Below, piece by piece: positions 11,901 through 21,899 of a DNA stretch of 64,000 nucleotides. Each line of letters starts with the position of its first letter. The first letter of the stretch is position 1. The notes beneath the pieces are model-generated. The model was given only the letters and a program-made list of their open reading frames with translations. It searched no databases and had not been told where the DNA came from. This DNA is from Rhizophlyctis rosea (Eukaryota > Chytridiomycota > Chytridiomycetes > Rhizophlyctidales > Rhizophlyctidaceae). The DNA lies in the NCBI GenBank assembly GCA_027596075.1, contig JADGJC010000032.1:152012-216011 (forward strand), in the 5' to 3' direction. A program made the position numbers and the translations under genes.

Positions 11901-12510
11901 TACATCTCCCTCTTCCCCTTCCTCCTCGGCCTCCTCCCACCGGACCACCCGCACCTCGGCGCTATCCTCGACATGTTGAGAGACGAAAAACACCTCTGGA
12001 CACCGTACGGGTTAGCGAGTTTGAGCAAGAGTGATGAGTTTTATGGGACGAGTGAGAATTATTGGAGGGGCCCGGTGTGGATTAATGTTAATTATTTGGC
12101 TTTGGGGAGTTTGTATAAGGTAGGGGTTTTTGGTTTTTGGATTTGGTGATTTTTATGGTGATGCGTAGGGGAGGATGGGTATTGGTGGTGTGCTAATGAA
12201 ATGGAATTCTTCTGCAGAATTACATGAATAAGCCTGGGCCGCAGCAAGCTAAGGCGCAGAAGATTTATAAGGAGTTGAGGGAGAATATCATCTCGAATGT
12301 TTACAAGGTAAGGAGATTGCGGGAGTCTGTTTACACTGTCAATTGTCCTACTGGCGCTGATCACTGTGTGATTTGCTGATTCAATAGGAATACAAACGGA
12401 CGGGATATGTTTGGGAACAGTATTCGTCTGTAGATGGAGAGGGGAAACGGTCGCATCCGTTTACGGGGTGGACGGCGTTAGTTACGTTGATTATGGCGGA
12501 GCAGTATTAG
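8964..12510 (+). CDS. CWH41: Mannosyl-oligosaccharide glucosidase I (GH63)
   Basis: Sixteen exons: 8964-9195, 9266-9418, 9477-9524, 9582-9779, 9835-9954, 10020-10189, 10246-10309, 10373-10535, 10600-10830, 10891-10941, 11001-11091, 11154-11277, 11340-11804, 11872-12119, 12218-12307, 12388-12510; 856 residues, close to yeast Cwh41 (about 833). It opens with a hydrophobic secretion signal ([17 protein letters not shown]). Typical GH63 blocks follow: [61 protein letters not shown], and the C-terminal [16 protein letters not shown], with [16 protein letters not shown] at the end. The enzyme removes the outermost alpha-1,2-glucose from the N-glycan Glc3Man9GlcNAc2 in the ER. Human and yeast homologues have a type II membrane anchor; here the segment is followed by an Ala, so it may be cleaved. 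An acidic tract (Glu/Asp-rich, about 10650-10710) is an insertion. Confidence 0.95.
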
Positions 12511-12896
12511 ATTTTTGGACGAGATAGGCTGTGTAGTGCTAGATCGTACGTAGGCTAAGACGATTTTGTAGTGTTTCGAGTTTGTGTTAACACGAACGCG
12601 GAGAAGGAAGTTGGGACTTGCTTGAGGACTGAAATTGTTGCGGACTTTGTGTGAGATTGTGGGAACCCAAATGCGCAGCAATAGAAGTCTTTCGGATATG
12701 TTCGACCGGATGAAGCATCTCAAGCCCCGGCAATCACTATCGTTGATGAGCGCTATATATCTTAGCCTCCGCAGCAGATTCTCGCGGCCAATATGTGTCA
12801 GGGCAATGGTTGAATTCAATCAAACCCCCCTCTTCCTATTTTTAGGTCTCACATTCACACTCCCCCCATCCCGCTCCCTAGACCATCATCCAAATC
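12511..12896. other. Intergenic, promoter of the 12.9-kb orphan
   Basis: 386 bases following the glucosidase stop. No gene or repeat seen. The 60 bases before 12897 are C-rich (pyrimidine promoter-like tract). Confidence 0.5.
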
Positions 12897-13517
12897 ATGT
12901 CCCAAACAATGGACCACACAACCGAAAGACTCTTCCGCCTCGCTCTCAATCCCCGCAACACCAACCACCAAAACCACCTCTTAACCGCCTACACCTCCCT
13001 CCTCCACGACCTCTTCCCCAAATCTGAAAACTACGTCATCGGACCCCAACCCTTTCCCACCGTCGCCAATCCACCTTGCAACTCCACCCCCTACCTCCTA
13101 GTAACAAAACTCATCTCCCAACCCCTCCACGACTCCACCGACTGGCAAGACACCCTCCTCCCAATCTTCCTCCTCCACGCGCACCCACCCTCCCACTTCC
13201 ACTCCTCCCTCCACCGCGAATCCGCCGACGCTCAAATGCGCACACTCTTCCGATCAGATATGGTACAAGAAGCCGCGGGGCGGACGGGTGGGTTCGAGGG
13301 TGTTTGTTGCATGGGTGGGAAGGTGTGTTTTTATAGTTTTGATGCTGGGACGAGGGTTTTGGTGCCGGTTGAGGTTGGGGAGAGGGGGTTTGGGCAGGTG
13401 AGGGAGTGTCCGCCGCGCGGGTGGTGGGAGTGGGATTTGTTGGAGGGGGAGGGGTGGGAGAAGTTTTGGGGGGTTGTGGAGGGGGTTAAGAGGGAGGTTG
13501 GGGTTTTGTATGGGTGA
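12897..13517 (+). CDS. Orphan single-exon protein, 206 residues
   Basis: An intronless ORF starting at ATG 12897 with no homology I recognise. The N-terminal half is His/Leu/Pro-rich (LLTAYTSLLHDLFP, LLPIFLLHAHPPSHF), the C-terminal half Gly/Trp/Glu/Val-rich (RGWWEWDLLEGEGWEKFWG). The ORF is remarkable mainly in composition: codons before about 13270 end almost only in C or A and those after it in G or T, so 13081-13140 has 31 C and 3 G while 13441-13500 has no C and 37 G. Such a split makes a long ORF more likely by chance, since stops are rare in C-rich or G-rich DNA, so coding status is not certain. It supports a gene that the frame spans both halves and that the codon bias switch is the same as in neighbouring certain genes. 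Confidence 0.55.
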   Translation: MSQTMDHTTERLFRLALNPRNTNHQNHLLTAYTSLLHDLFPKSENYVIGPQPFPTVANPPCNSTPYLLVTKLISQPLHDSTDWQDTLLPIFLLHAHPPSHFHSSLHRESADAQMRTLFRSDMVQEAAGRTGGFEGVCCMGGKVCFYSFDAGTRVLVPVEVGERGFGQVRECPPRGWWEWDLLEGEGWEKFWGVVEGVKREVGVLYG

Positions 13518-14007
13518 ATGGGACCGGGAGGGGGGGTTTTATGTAATGTGGAGGAAGTGGGATGTTAAAGTAAATAGAGTATAAAGTGAGTCTCAGTAAC
13601 CACGAAATCTAGTTTGTGGAAGACAGCAGTCTCGTTCCGATTAACAGGCACGTCCACCTTGTTTTTGTTATGTCCTGACTGTGATTTTGGAGAAAAAGAT
13701 GCTGCCATGGTTGCGTGCTACACTGGGCGGGCTGATTGGGTTGCTCATGGGAATCTTCACCTCTTTGAAACCTTTTCTGGGACTTTGCCGTCACATTACG
13801 AGATTATAGGCCTATCGCGCCAACTTTCTCAAGTTCCATTCCAAATCACCACAGATGAAGATGTTGGACATGTAGCTTGTTGCAATGTATACGTGTATGT
13901 ACAAGATATGCTCCTTTGTTGCTAGCAATTCATAGTATTGAACAAATACCATAGCAAAAGGCACCCCAGAGTTGCATGTTGTCGTATGTTATTCCGCCTT
14001 TCATGAA
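13518..14007. other. Convergent intergenic spacer
   Basis: 490 bases between the 3' ends of the 12.9-kb orphan (+) and the membrane orphan (-). Open frames on both strands (13609-13925) have no recognisable motif. Nothing else seen. Confidence 0.55.
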
Positions 14008-14823
14008 TCAAGTCCGAACGTTATACTCCACACCTTTCCGCGTCTTCTTCGCATGCTCCTCCTTGTCCCTGCGCTCCTCCATCCTCTGCATCTCCCGCCA
14101 ATACTCCCTGTCCATGTATCGGCTATTCTCCATGATCGCCCTGACGATCCCGACGAAACCAAGGCCAATCTTGACCAGCACAATCACCCACATGATGTTG
14201 ATGATCGTGCATTTAGGGTATGGGTTGTAGTACGGGTTCGTTGATGGGATCTCCGCCGTCAGCTCATGACGATTTGCAACTCGGGGGCGTGATTTCGACG
14301 AAGCGCTCACCAGCGAGGCTGTGGCGCCACGCACGGTGAGTCCGTCTGCGAAGTAGGTTTTGGATGCCCACACCTCTTCCAGATTTTCGCAATAGGCGAG
14401 GACACGAAAGTCTGTGAAGAGTGGGAGGTCGAAGAGTTGGAGGGATTCGCCAACGACTGCCCATTTGATGGGTTGGGCTGATTGGACTGTGATGTGATGG
14501 TTGAAGCAGTCAGCACCGATGCGGACCACAGTCGAGACGCGATGACCTTCAATGTGGATGTCGGTCAGGGATACGCTTTTCGTAGGCGGGACGAGATAAT
14601 GACAGAGTAGAAGGGCAACCGTGAAAATGACGTAAAGGAAGTGCCCTGAGATTTCGATCCATCTTTCGTCGTCGAGCACCATGAATGGTACGAAGATCAT
14701 GACGATGGGGATGGGAAGGTACCAGCAGATCAAGAATCGAGGACCGGTGTAGACGAAGTACACCAGTTGTACGATGCCCAAAATGGCAAAGAACCATCTG
14801 AGTATTGGGCTAAGTAAGCTCAT
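14008..14823 (-). CDS. Orphan multi-pass membrane protein, 271 residues
   Basis: Single exon from ATG 14823. Hydrophobic segments are visible at about residues 8-25 (WFFAILGIVQLVYFVYTG), 33-50 (LICWYLPIPIVMIFVPFM) and 60-80 (GHFLYVIFTVALLLCHYLV), and one near the C-terminus at about 208-228 (IINIMWVIVLVKIGLGFVGI). The region between (about 85-205) is soluble, beta-rich in appearance and unlike any family I know. The protein ends in a highly charged helix (REYWREMQRMEERRDKEEHA). Four predicted membrane helices with the soluble domain between helices 3 and 4 is an architecture seen; function unknown. It is divergent from the P2X gene, 455 bases away. Confidence 0.8.
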   Translation of the reverse strand: MSLLSPILRWFFAILGIVQLVYFVYTGPRFLICWYLPIPIVMIFVPFMVLDDERWIEISGHFLYVIFTVALLLCHYLVPPTKSVSLTDIHIEGHRVSTVVRIGADCFNHHITVQSAQPIKWAVVGESLQLFDLPLFTDFRVLAYCENLEEVWASKTYFADGLTVRGATASLVSASSKSRPRVANRHELTAEIPSTNPYYNPYPKCTIINIMWVIVLVKIGLGFVGIVRAIMENSRYMDREYWREMQRMEERRDKEEHAKKTRKGVEYNVRT

Positions 14824-15278
14824 TGCTGGAGAGTGCTTTTCGTGGGACGTGGGAAAGGGTTGTTTGAGTTGTGAGTTGCCTTTTTTCTGTCCGGAGATTT
14901 TGGCCTGGGGGAGATGAGCTTGGTAAGTTATGTCGGACGATCAGCCCGTTGTGCCTGCTAAACGTGGAGCTGAGTCCGTTGGCTTAACTGCGCATTCGGC
15001 GAAGGTGCTAGCAAGTTTTGCTGATCTTCGAAATGAGTTTGCAGATGAGGGGAAGGAGAGAGTGGGGAGAATGGGTCGCGGGAGCGTTCTGTTAAGCACA
15101 TCACGTGATAAGCCACAGTCCATCAATCACCTTACTGATCACAGGGTCCAAGGGTCCATCCCTCATTCACATCCGACCGAAAATTTATCTACCCAATAGT
15201 GCCATTTTTTGACCATCTGAAAAGTAGGAAATTCACAACCATTACAGTCTTCGCTCATCCATACACTACCGGCCACCA
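14824..15278. promoter_or_regulatory. Divergent promoter region, membrane orphan and P2X
   Basis: 455 bases between two start codons. It contains a short + strand ORF from 14930 (89 codons) with no motif, most likely chance or an upstream ORF of the P2X transcript. Confidence 0.45.
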
Positions 15279-16959
15279 ATGTTCGAAAAATTTGACCTGG
15301 ACGAAGTTCTTAGGTACCCACCGCACCGATCTCTTTGATCCGCGAACCTTCACCTTCTTACCTTTGCGCATCGTTTGCCTTCCACTACACACCAGCTACC
15401 AAACATACAAAATCGTCCGGGTAAAAGATCGCTATCTAGGCTTGCTGTACTATGCCTTCACGATAGGAATCGCGGCGTATATCATATTCGAGATTGTATC
15501 GAAGCAATTGTATCTGCTTGCAGGACCGCCCGTTGCAGGTTGAATTTCATTTTTCCTGCGTCAAGACCATCAGGGAACAACTGAATACTAATAGCGGCCG
15601 CATCAAAGGATCTATTCGCGTCAGTCTCCAGCCTCCGGCCAATTATACTTCACTACCGACCCCGTCGTACTGCGAAGGCTCGATACCATGTCTGTATTGG
15701 AGCGACCAGCAGATTGTTTTTCCGGAGATTGAGGAAGGTGCGTCTATCTTCTAAGATATTCTCGGTGATAGGTATTTCAACAATCATTTTAGGAGGAGTT
15801 TTTCTGACATCTCGAGTGACCCTCGGCACAACATCCCCCGTCCCAGCCGGCTGTGACACCTATCTAACCGCGACCAGCCCAGCCTGCAGCATGGTCTTGA
15901 GTACTCTCACGAGCAAAACACTGTACTACATAGCACATCTTGAGAAGTTCACAGTAAGCAGCCCAAGACCCAGCCGTGCTGTATACTCCCAATTCTTCAA
16001 GTCCTTAAAAGCCCTCTCGCCCAGCTGATGATAGAACACTCCGTCCGCTCGGATGTCGGTCGAACCGTTGCCCACAACTCCCGCATGCTTGGCGAGCTTG
16101 TATATTCCAACAGTGACACTGTGCTGAAGAGCTTTGATCAAGCGTACAGAATCAGTAACAACGCCAGCAGGATTCCGGGGGATGTAGTTACTGTACAGCA
16201 GATGCTGGATGCTTCGTTGGTTGATTTGGACGGTGAGCAGTCATAGAACTTCAACCAATTGTGTGTCGTTGAGGCAAGATTCACTGTCCGCATCGTCGCG
16301 CGCAGCAAAGTCTGAAGCGATAGCAGTCAACACTGGCGAAACAATAAGGTCCGCAGGGATTGTCATCACAGTAGTGATAGGTATGCATCGCTGTGTGTGG
16401 CAAATGCCAAGTTTGCAATATCCTCACTTTGCACACTGATTCACCTCCAAAACAGACTACAAAAACCGCGCAACAGAATACAGTGAGCTAACATACAAGT
16501 ATCGTCCTTCAAAAGTCGCCAACCAAGAATTCAAAGCCCTACAAAACATGATGCTCCCCAACGGAACAAACCTCAACATAAACCGCCACGGCGTCAGAAT
16601 CGTGTTCGTCCAAACCGGTAAATACCCCCAATCTCCCCCTTATCCCGACCCCACTAACCCTCCCACCAAAAACAGGCTCAATAGGAACCTTCGACTTCCT
16701 AACCCTCCTCAAAAACCTCGTCGCAGCATTCGCACTCCTCTCCGTCGCCCGCCTCGTGGTCGAAAAAGCCATGCTGTGGATCCTGCCCATGCGGCATGTA
16801 TACAAGAACTACAAGTTTGAAAGTACGGACGATTTTAGTGATATTCGGGACGGGATTGTGGAGAGTCCGGTTGTGAAGGTTAAGACGCCGGATTTGGTGA
16901 AGGGGAATAAGGTTGATGTGGTGAATTTGGCGGGTGGGGAGGGGAAGGAGGATGTTTGA
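15279..16959 (+). CDS. P2X-type ligand-gated cation channel
   Basis: Eight exons: 15279-15313, 15396-15538, 15609-15737, 15793-15953, 16025-16232, 16279-16380, 16456-16617, 16676-16959; 407 residues. Order seen: short cytosolic N-terminus MFEKFDLDEVLSYQTYKIVR with the P2X YxTxK site, VKDRYLGLLYYAFTIGIAAY as TM1, an ectodomain, then GVRIVFVQTGSIGTFDFLTL leading into TM2 (LLKNLVAAFALLSVARLVVE) and a KFESTDDF C-terminal tail equivalent to the P2X KFE block. These define the trimeric ATP-gated channel family, which in fungi is known from zoosporic lineages and in Dictyostelium acts on the contractile vacuole. The ectodomain has only four Cys (CEGSIPC; CDTYLTATSPAC) against ten in vertebrates. By eye the K-x-K strand after TM1 reads R-V-S and the Lys before G-x-R reads Asn. 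The 15538 donor is the weak GTTGAA. Confidence 0.92.
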
Positions 16960-17166
16960 AGGGAAAGGGATGATGAAGAGACGCTTGGTTTTGTTGGGTG
17001 GTGTTTTTATGGTAAGGGTATATGGGTCCCTCTTGTGACGATTATGTTTGGAACTTGACGAGAACTTTTGAAGCTGCTTTTGTGTTTTGTGTTTTATATC
17101 ATTTCATGTATACATTGAAATATTCACTAATGTATGTAGTGCATGACCCCAGCTGACACGAACACC

Positions 17167-18256
17167 CTAACCATGTGACTTCCTGTCGACATAAGATGGA
17201 TGAATGAGAAGAAGCACTGTGGAGAAAAATGTGGACGTGAGCGTACCTTTCATTTGAATGGGCTTCACCAGCTGTAATCTCAACCCTTCGGACAAAGCTT
17301 CGGCTGTTGAGGGTGTTATAAGGTTGATGTTAGCCACCACCTTTCCCTGGACGAACTCAATATGCTCAACATACCTGTTGCTCACTTTCTTTTGGGGAAA
17401 CTTGACGGGCTTGAACCTGAAACTAGGTTGACTGAATAATGAAGTGAATAGTGCAAAATGAAGTATACATAAAAGCGAAGGCAATGTGCGAAGCAACGAC
17501 TCCTTGGAAAGTATCCAATCCAGCATAATCACCCGGACGTCTAAAAGCCCACCCTTTCGGCATGAACCCCAGCGAACTTCCTACCGCAGCCTTATCCTGG
17601 TAGTAGAGTCCTTGACCAAAAAGGTCTAGAGGTGTGTCACAAGCAACTGTCCGAATCTTCGTGTCTTCCCAGCCGTTGTCACGCACGCTACCTGACTTAC
17701 CCAAACTGGCAGATGGTTGACGGAAGAGCATCACATCCTATCGCCAGTCATATGTTCCTTGGGACCTTGAGTCTTGGAGTTGCGAAGCTGGGAACTCAGT
17801 GACCGGATCACGTTCGCTCAACCAACTGGATTATGTGGGTGTAGCTATAGTAACTTGTTACTTTATCTGGCAAGTTTCACCAAGAGTATCAACTATCCCA
17901 CTAGTACCTTCCGGCAAGGAGTCGAACGTCTCTTTCTTGCTTCCATCTTGATGCAGTCAATACGACATATGATTGTATAACTGGAGCAATTTTCAGCACA
18001 GCTGTCCTTCCTTGCACCCGTCGTAGCTGAAGGACTTACCACTCGCCAGCTTGAAAACGGCGTGACTTGCACTAGGGCTTCTACGAGTGTAAAGTGCACG
18101 CGAGCCTCGCAATCGAAGTCGATTTTTAATCTGATTGAGCGGGCGAGAAGCATAAACGGCCCAATGATGAGATGTTGGTGGGGGGCCATGTGTTGCGGTA
18201 GAGGTGTAGGGAGAATTTGCAAACTGACAGCCTGAGAAGACAGAAGGGTTGACCAA
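17167..18256 (-). CDS. Unresolved multi-exon gene, possibly mitochondrial
   Basis: Several minus-strand segments look coding and are joined by good splice sites, but I could not build a full model. From upstream: a segment ending SASHAVFKLAS near 18047 (basic, Arg/Ser-rich, presequence-like RGSRALYTRRSPSAS) joins at a GTAAGT donor to VIQSYVVLTASRWKQERDV (about 17900-17985). Downstream segments are GWAFRRPGDYAGLDTFQGV with VASHIAFAFM (about 17473-17650) and FKPVKFPQKKVSNRYVEHIE continuing to EALSEGLRLQLVKPIQMK (about 17250-17425), ending IHPSYVDRKSHG with a stop at 17167. Introns in the middle and the start codon are uncertain. No family recognised. Confidence 0.45.
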
Positions 18257-18589
18257 AAAACGGGGGGGAGGGAGGGTCCTTGTGTGGATGCTTCACTGAT
18301 CTTCTGCTGAGTCATGGCTGACGATAATCTGATGACAAATCATGATGTGTTGTGACTCAAGCGCGTCAACCTGTCAATCAGCGTGCCGATCATCGCAGTC
18401 CATCATTCAGGGCAGCGTTCACAGTCCCAACACTCCCTCCTCACCTACTTCAGGCATACTAGCCATTGTGTTTCGCCATCTCCAACCTCGATATCCTGTC
18501 TCACTAGTCACCCGCCGAACAGCACATAAGTCAGTCCTTGAGAAACGCCAGCAGTACCATCAAGTTGACGCGTGTCAGTTACCGGCAAT
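18257..18589. other. Intergenic, divergent promoter region
   Basis: 333 bases between the uncertain minus-strand gene and the first RRM gene. If the minus gene begins further upstream (ATG at 18315) this space shrinks. No motif seen. Confidence 0.4.
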
Positions 18590-20084
18590 ATGGATACGGG
18601 AGGAAGCTCTAAGTCGTACAGTGTTCCATACACCAGACTCTACGTGAAGAATCTCGGCGACCAGACTACTGTTGAGACTCTTCGGACCTTGTTCGAGCCC
18701 TTCGGGGCAGTGACCTCCATCGACCTCCTAACCGACAGCGCGGGTACATCACGTGGGTTTGGCTTTGTCAACTACGGCGACCACGAATCTGCCAAGCGCG
18801 CCGTCGACGAGCTACACGGCAAGGACATCAACGGCAAGGAGCTCTACGTCTCTCGTGCCCAGAAGAAGGCCGAGCGTGAGGAGGAATTGAGGAGGCAAGA
18901 CGAGAAGAATAAGGAGAAGGACGTTGAGCCAGCCGCAAGCGGCACGGAGCGTGAAGGTGAGTCTCTACCTCACAATGAGCCGAAGAATGAGGACGATATT
19001 GTCAACGACACTTTTGTAAGTTTGACGTGATTTTCCCCCACGTTCATGCAAAGGCCGAATGGGATGACATTGCGCTCATTTGTTTCTGCTGGCTTTTCAT
19101 TAACACGGCTTGAACTGTTGAAATTTTAGGAACAACTGATCTCGACCGACGACCAAACTCCATCTGCGAGCGTCCACTCCTCCTCTGCACCCGCATACTA
19201 CTCGCTGGCCATTCATCATGCAGACAAAAACGAAGAAGAGGAAGACCTCTCCGATGACATTGAGATCATGCCTTTCAGCATTTTTCAAAAACACGAGTGT
19301 CGGCGGTGACTATCTTGAACTTACGTCAGGTCAACTGCAGAAATATTCGAAGGTATGGTGCAAATCAAACATATACCGTCCATGCATCATGAAGATGGGC
19401 AGACACTGAACTGCTTCCCAATCCATCACAGACTTTCCAAGAACTTGCAAACAACGACGTCTTGTCGCTCAAACCCGACGAATTCAAAGCAGTCTTGGCG
19501 GCTCAGGGACTGGTGTTAACCACCGTATGTGTTTCCGGCGTACAAGTATGAACTTGCGAACACGAGTTGTAACAATTGACCATTGTCTCGCAGGACGAGG
19601 AGCTCGAGGAAGCTTTTGAGACTCTTGCTTGTGATACTATTGACTTGGAACAGGTAACAACGCACTGAACGTCCACAACCCTCTTTGTCCTTTGAAACTT
19701 ACGTCTTCCCTGGTGTGCTCCAGTTTGTCGACTACATGAAATCCCAACAAGAAGACCACGCGGTTACGTCAGCCAAAGGCAAGAATACCATCTCGCCGCA
19801 AGAGGACGATAAGGTATGTCGACATATTATGCATTGTTGTCTACTCAGACTTATAACATCGACCCTGTATCAGCCCGTCATGCTACCGTATCACTTATAC
19901 CCTTACGACGTCGTCAACGCCGTCAAGTCTTTCCTCGAGGTTGAGGAGGAGTATGATGAGGTGTGTGAAAGGTCTTCTAAACACAGAACATGAAGATGCA
20001 TACTAAGGGGCAAAAACACAGTCGCTTTGCGGATCCGTCTGTTGGGGCGCCGGTGGGGAGGTGGCCGGATTCGTGCCCGTGTAG
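18590..20084 (+). CDS. PABP-type RRM protein with EF-hand-like tail
   Basis: Eight exons: 18590-19015, 19130-19298, 19330-19352, 19432-19524, 19594-19653, 19724-19813, 19874-19960, 20022-20084; 336 residues. One RRM occupies residues 12-90: RNP2 LYVKNL, RNP1 RGFGFVNY, then ELHGKDINGKELYVSRAQKK, which is closest to RRM3 of poly(A)-binding protein. A charged segment ([19 protein letters not shown]) and an acidic Ser-rich linker follow. Residues about 210-262 read LSLKPDEFKAVLAAQGL, TDEELEEAFETL and IDLEQFVDYM: the spacing and hydrophobic pattern of a degenerate EF-hand pair like the calmodulin-like tail of alpha-actinin, without good Ca2+ ligands. The RRM call is firm; the EF-hand call is by pattern. 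Exons 2-3 depend on a weak donor GTCGGC and a 23-base exon; all phases agree. First of three PABP-derived genes in 8 kb. Confidence 0.72.
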
Positions 20085-20755
20085 CTATTTTGGAGTGCGC
20101 AGGTTGTTAGAGATTCATACCCAAGTAATGTGAGATGGGATCACGCAGCCCGTATGAGAAACGTATGATGGGGCAACGGCTCTCCCCGATGCATGGTATG
20201 CGCCTTGATGTGGTTGTTGAATATCTCACAGTCATTGCTAACGGCGCGTTCCATGTTTAGACATCGGTGGTATTTAGAGTAGCAGGTCGACCGTAATGGA
20301 CTGTAAAAATTCTTGCAAAAATATATGATGTGTCGATTTGTAATGAGGCTGGAGTGGAGTTCGTGCAATGTCCTCTCATCACACACGAGCATGATGGGGT
20401 TCATAGTTTTTCAATGTTGTGGACATGGACGCAAATGAAAATGATGTAGAAGAATGGTTTACTTGTTTTGCTGATCGCGACTGTCAACCTGCACTGGCCC
20501 CAAATTCTTCTCTTCCTCCTCTCCTGAAATTCCCTGCCAGCATCCAAACACTTCTTTTTACCTCCCACGCTCACACAGCACAACTGCAACTTATAGAGCT
20601 GTCATCCGCTTTCCTCAACACTATACTCTTCAAACACACACGCACCACCCTGCTTCTCCTAACAGCCCACCGTAAGTGATCGTCATGCATCGCAGTTACC
20701 CCCCGCCAGGGCCCTCCCCCCCACAAGACACGAAACGAAAAATGATTTCACACAG
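20085..20755. other. Intergenic, promoter of the second RRM copy
   Basis: 671 bases. An intron-like GTAAGT at 20672 with an acceptor CACAG at 20754 suggests a 5' UTR intron placed directly before the ATG of the next gene. Otherwise nothing seen. Confidence 0.5.
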
Positions 20756-21464
20756 ATGGCAGAACATACACACGACCCATCCACCACAGACCCCTCCTCC
20801 CACCGCTTTACCAAATTCTACGTAAAAAATCTCGACGCTTCCACAACAGACGACTCCTTCCGTGTCCTCTTTGAACCCTTCGGAACCATTATGGGCCTTT
20901 CTTTACTCAAAAACAAAACCGAGGATGACAAGTCCCGCGGGTTCGGTGACCTATGCAGACCACGAGCACGCCAAACGCGCCATTCGCGAGCTCCACGGCA
21001 AGGAAATCAACGGCAAAGAGCTTCACGTCGCGCGTTTTCGGAAGCACGCGGAGCGTGATGAGGAGGCGAGGAGGCAGAAGGCGAAGATTAGGCAGGAGAG
21101 GGAGGATAGAATGAACATGTACCAGGGTGTCAACCTCTACGTCAAGAACTTGGATGATGCTATTGATGATGAGCAATTGCGGGAAGAGTTTTCCGGTTGT
21201 GGGAATGTTACTTCTGCCAAAGTCATGAAGAATAAGAAAACTGTATGTGATTGGGAACGAGCCCGTATCCACCATGGAAATCAAAAAACTTCTTCTGATG
21301 ATTCACAGGGAGCACCAAAAGGCTTTGGTTTCGTCTGCTTCTCTTCTCCTGACGAGGCCACCAAGGCCATCTTTGAGATGAACGGGCGTGGGATTGGTGG
21401 GAGTTGTTGTCCAATTCATGTTGCTCTCGCCAAGCCAAAGGAAAGTAGGGTCACGGAAGGATAG
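20756..21464 (+). pseudogene. PABP-type two-RRM gene broken by a 5-base deletion
   Basis: The first frame (from ATG 20756) reads MAEHTHDPSTT, then an RRM with FYVKNL and KSRGFG, and stops being sensible at about 20946. The second frame resumes in the same RRM with VTYADHEHAKRAIRELHGKE, then a second RRM ([20 protein letters not shown], and after an intron 21243-21308, [17 protein letters not shown]), ending at 21464. Compared with the sister copy at 24885-24905, where [12 protein letters not shown] is intact, five bases are missing just after GGTTCGGT. The gene would otherwise encode RRM3-like and RRM4-like domains without the downstream fusion partner. Either a recent pseudogene or an assembly error; the neighbouring 15-kb coding sequence of the giant gene has no such error. 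Confidence 0.75.
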
Positions 21465-21798
21465 GACCTTGTAAATGTACTTCCTAGCGTGCATTGGAAC
21501 AATTGGCTTGCACCGTGATTTCTTTTCGTTGCAGCGGCATTGAACCACCCGATTCATCTGCGAGGACACCCCGCCGACCACTGGTCTCACCCTACATGAC
21601 AGTTCGAAATCTCCACCACAGTGGGGAGTCCGTTGCGGACAAGGTGCACCGAGTGAGAAGCCTCACTGCGTGCACGTCGCCGTTGCGGTCAGTGCTTGAA
21701 TTTACTGCCAAGGCGGCGGAGGACGGGAATGAGACTGAGAGCAGCTTCGAAAGAAGTTGCAATGGATGCATCCTGGCCTGTTGCGTCGGTGAATTCAT

Positions 21799-21899
21799 TG
21801 ACGCCCATTGTTGCCGGGGATGGTTGGGTTGCGGAGCAAGGTTCGTCATTGACGCCCATTGTTGCCGTGATGGTTGGGTTGCGGAGCAAGGTTCGTCAT
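21799..21899. repeat. Two-copy tandem repeat, 51 and 50 bases
   Basis: Unit TGACGCCCATTGTTGCCG, continuing to AAGGTTCGTCAT, occurs twice head to tail; the copies differ by one base substitution and one deleted base in the centre. The pair is flanked on both sides by GAATTCAT. Recent duplication, no coding frame. Confidence 0.9.

Noticed and set aside
14930..15199. 89-codon ORF in the P2X upstream region
   Set aside because: No motif, no splice signals, and it lies where two promoters must be; more likely an upstream ORF or chance.
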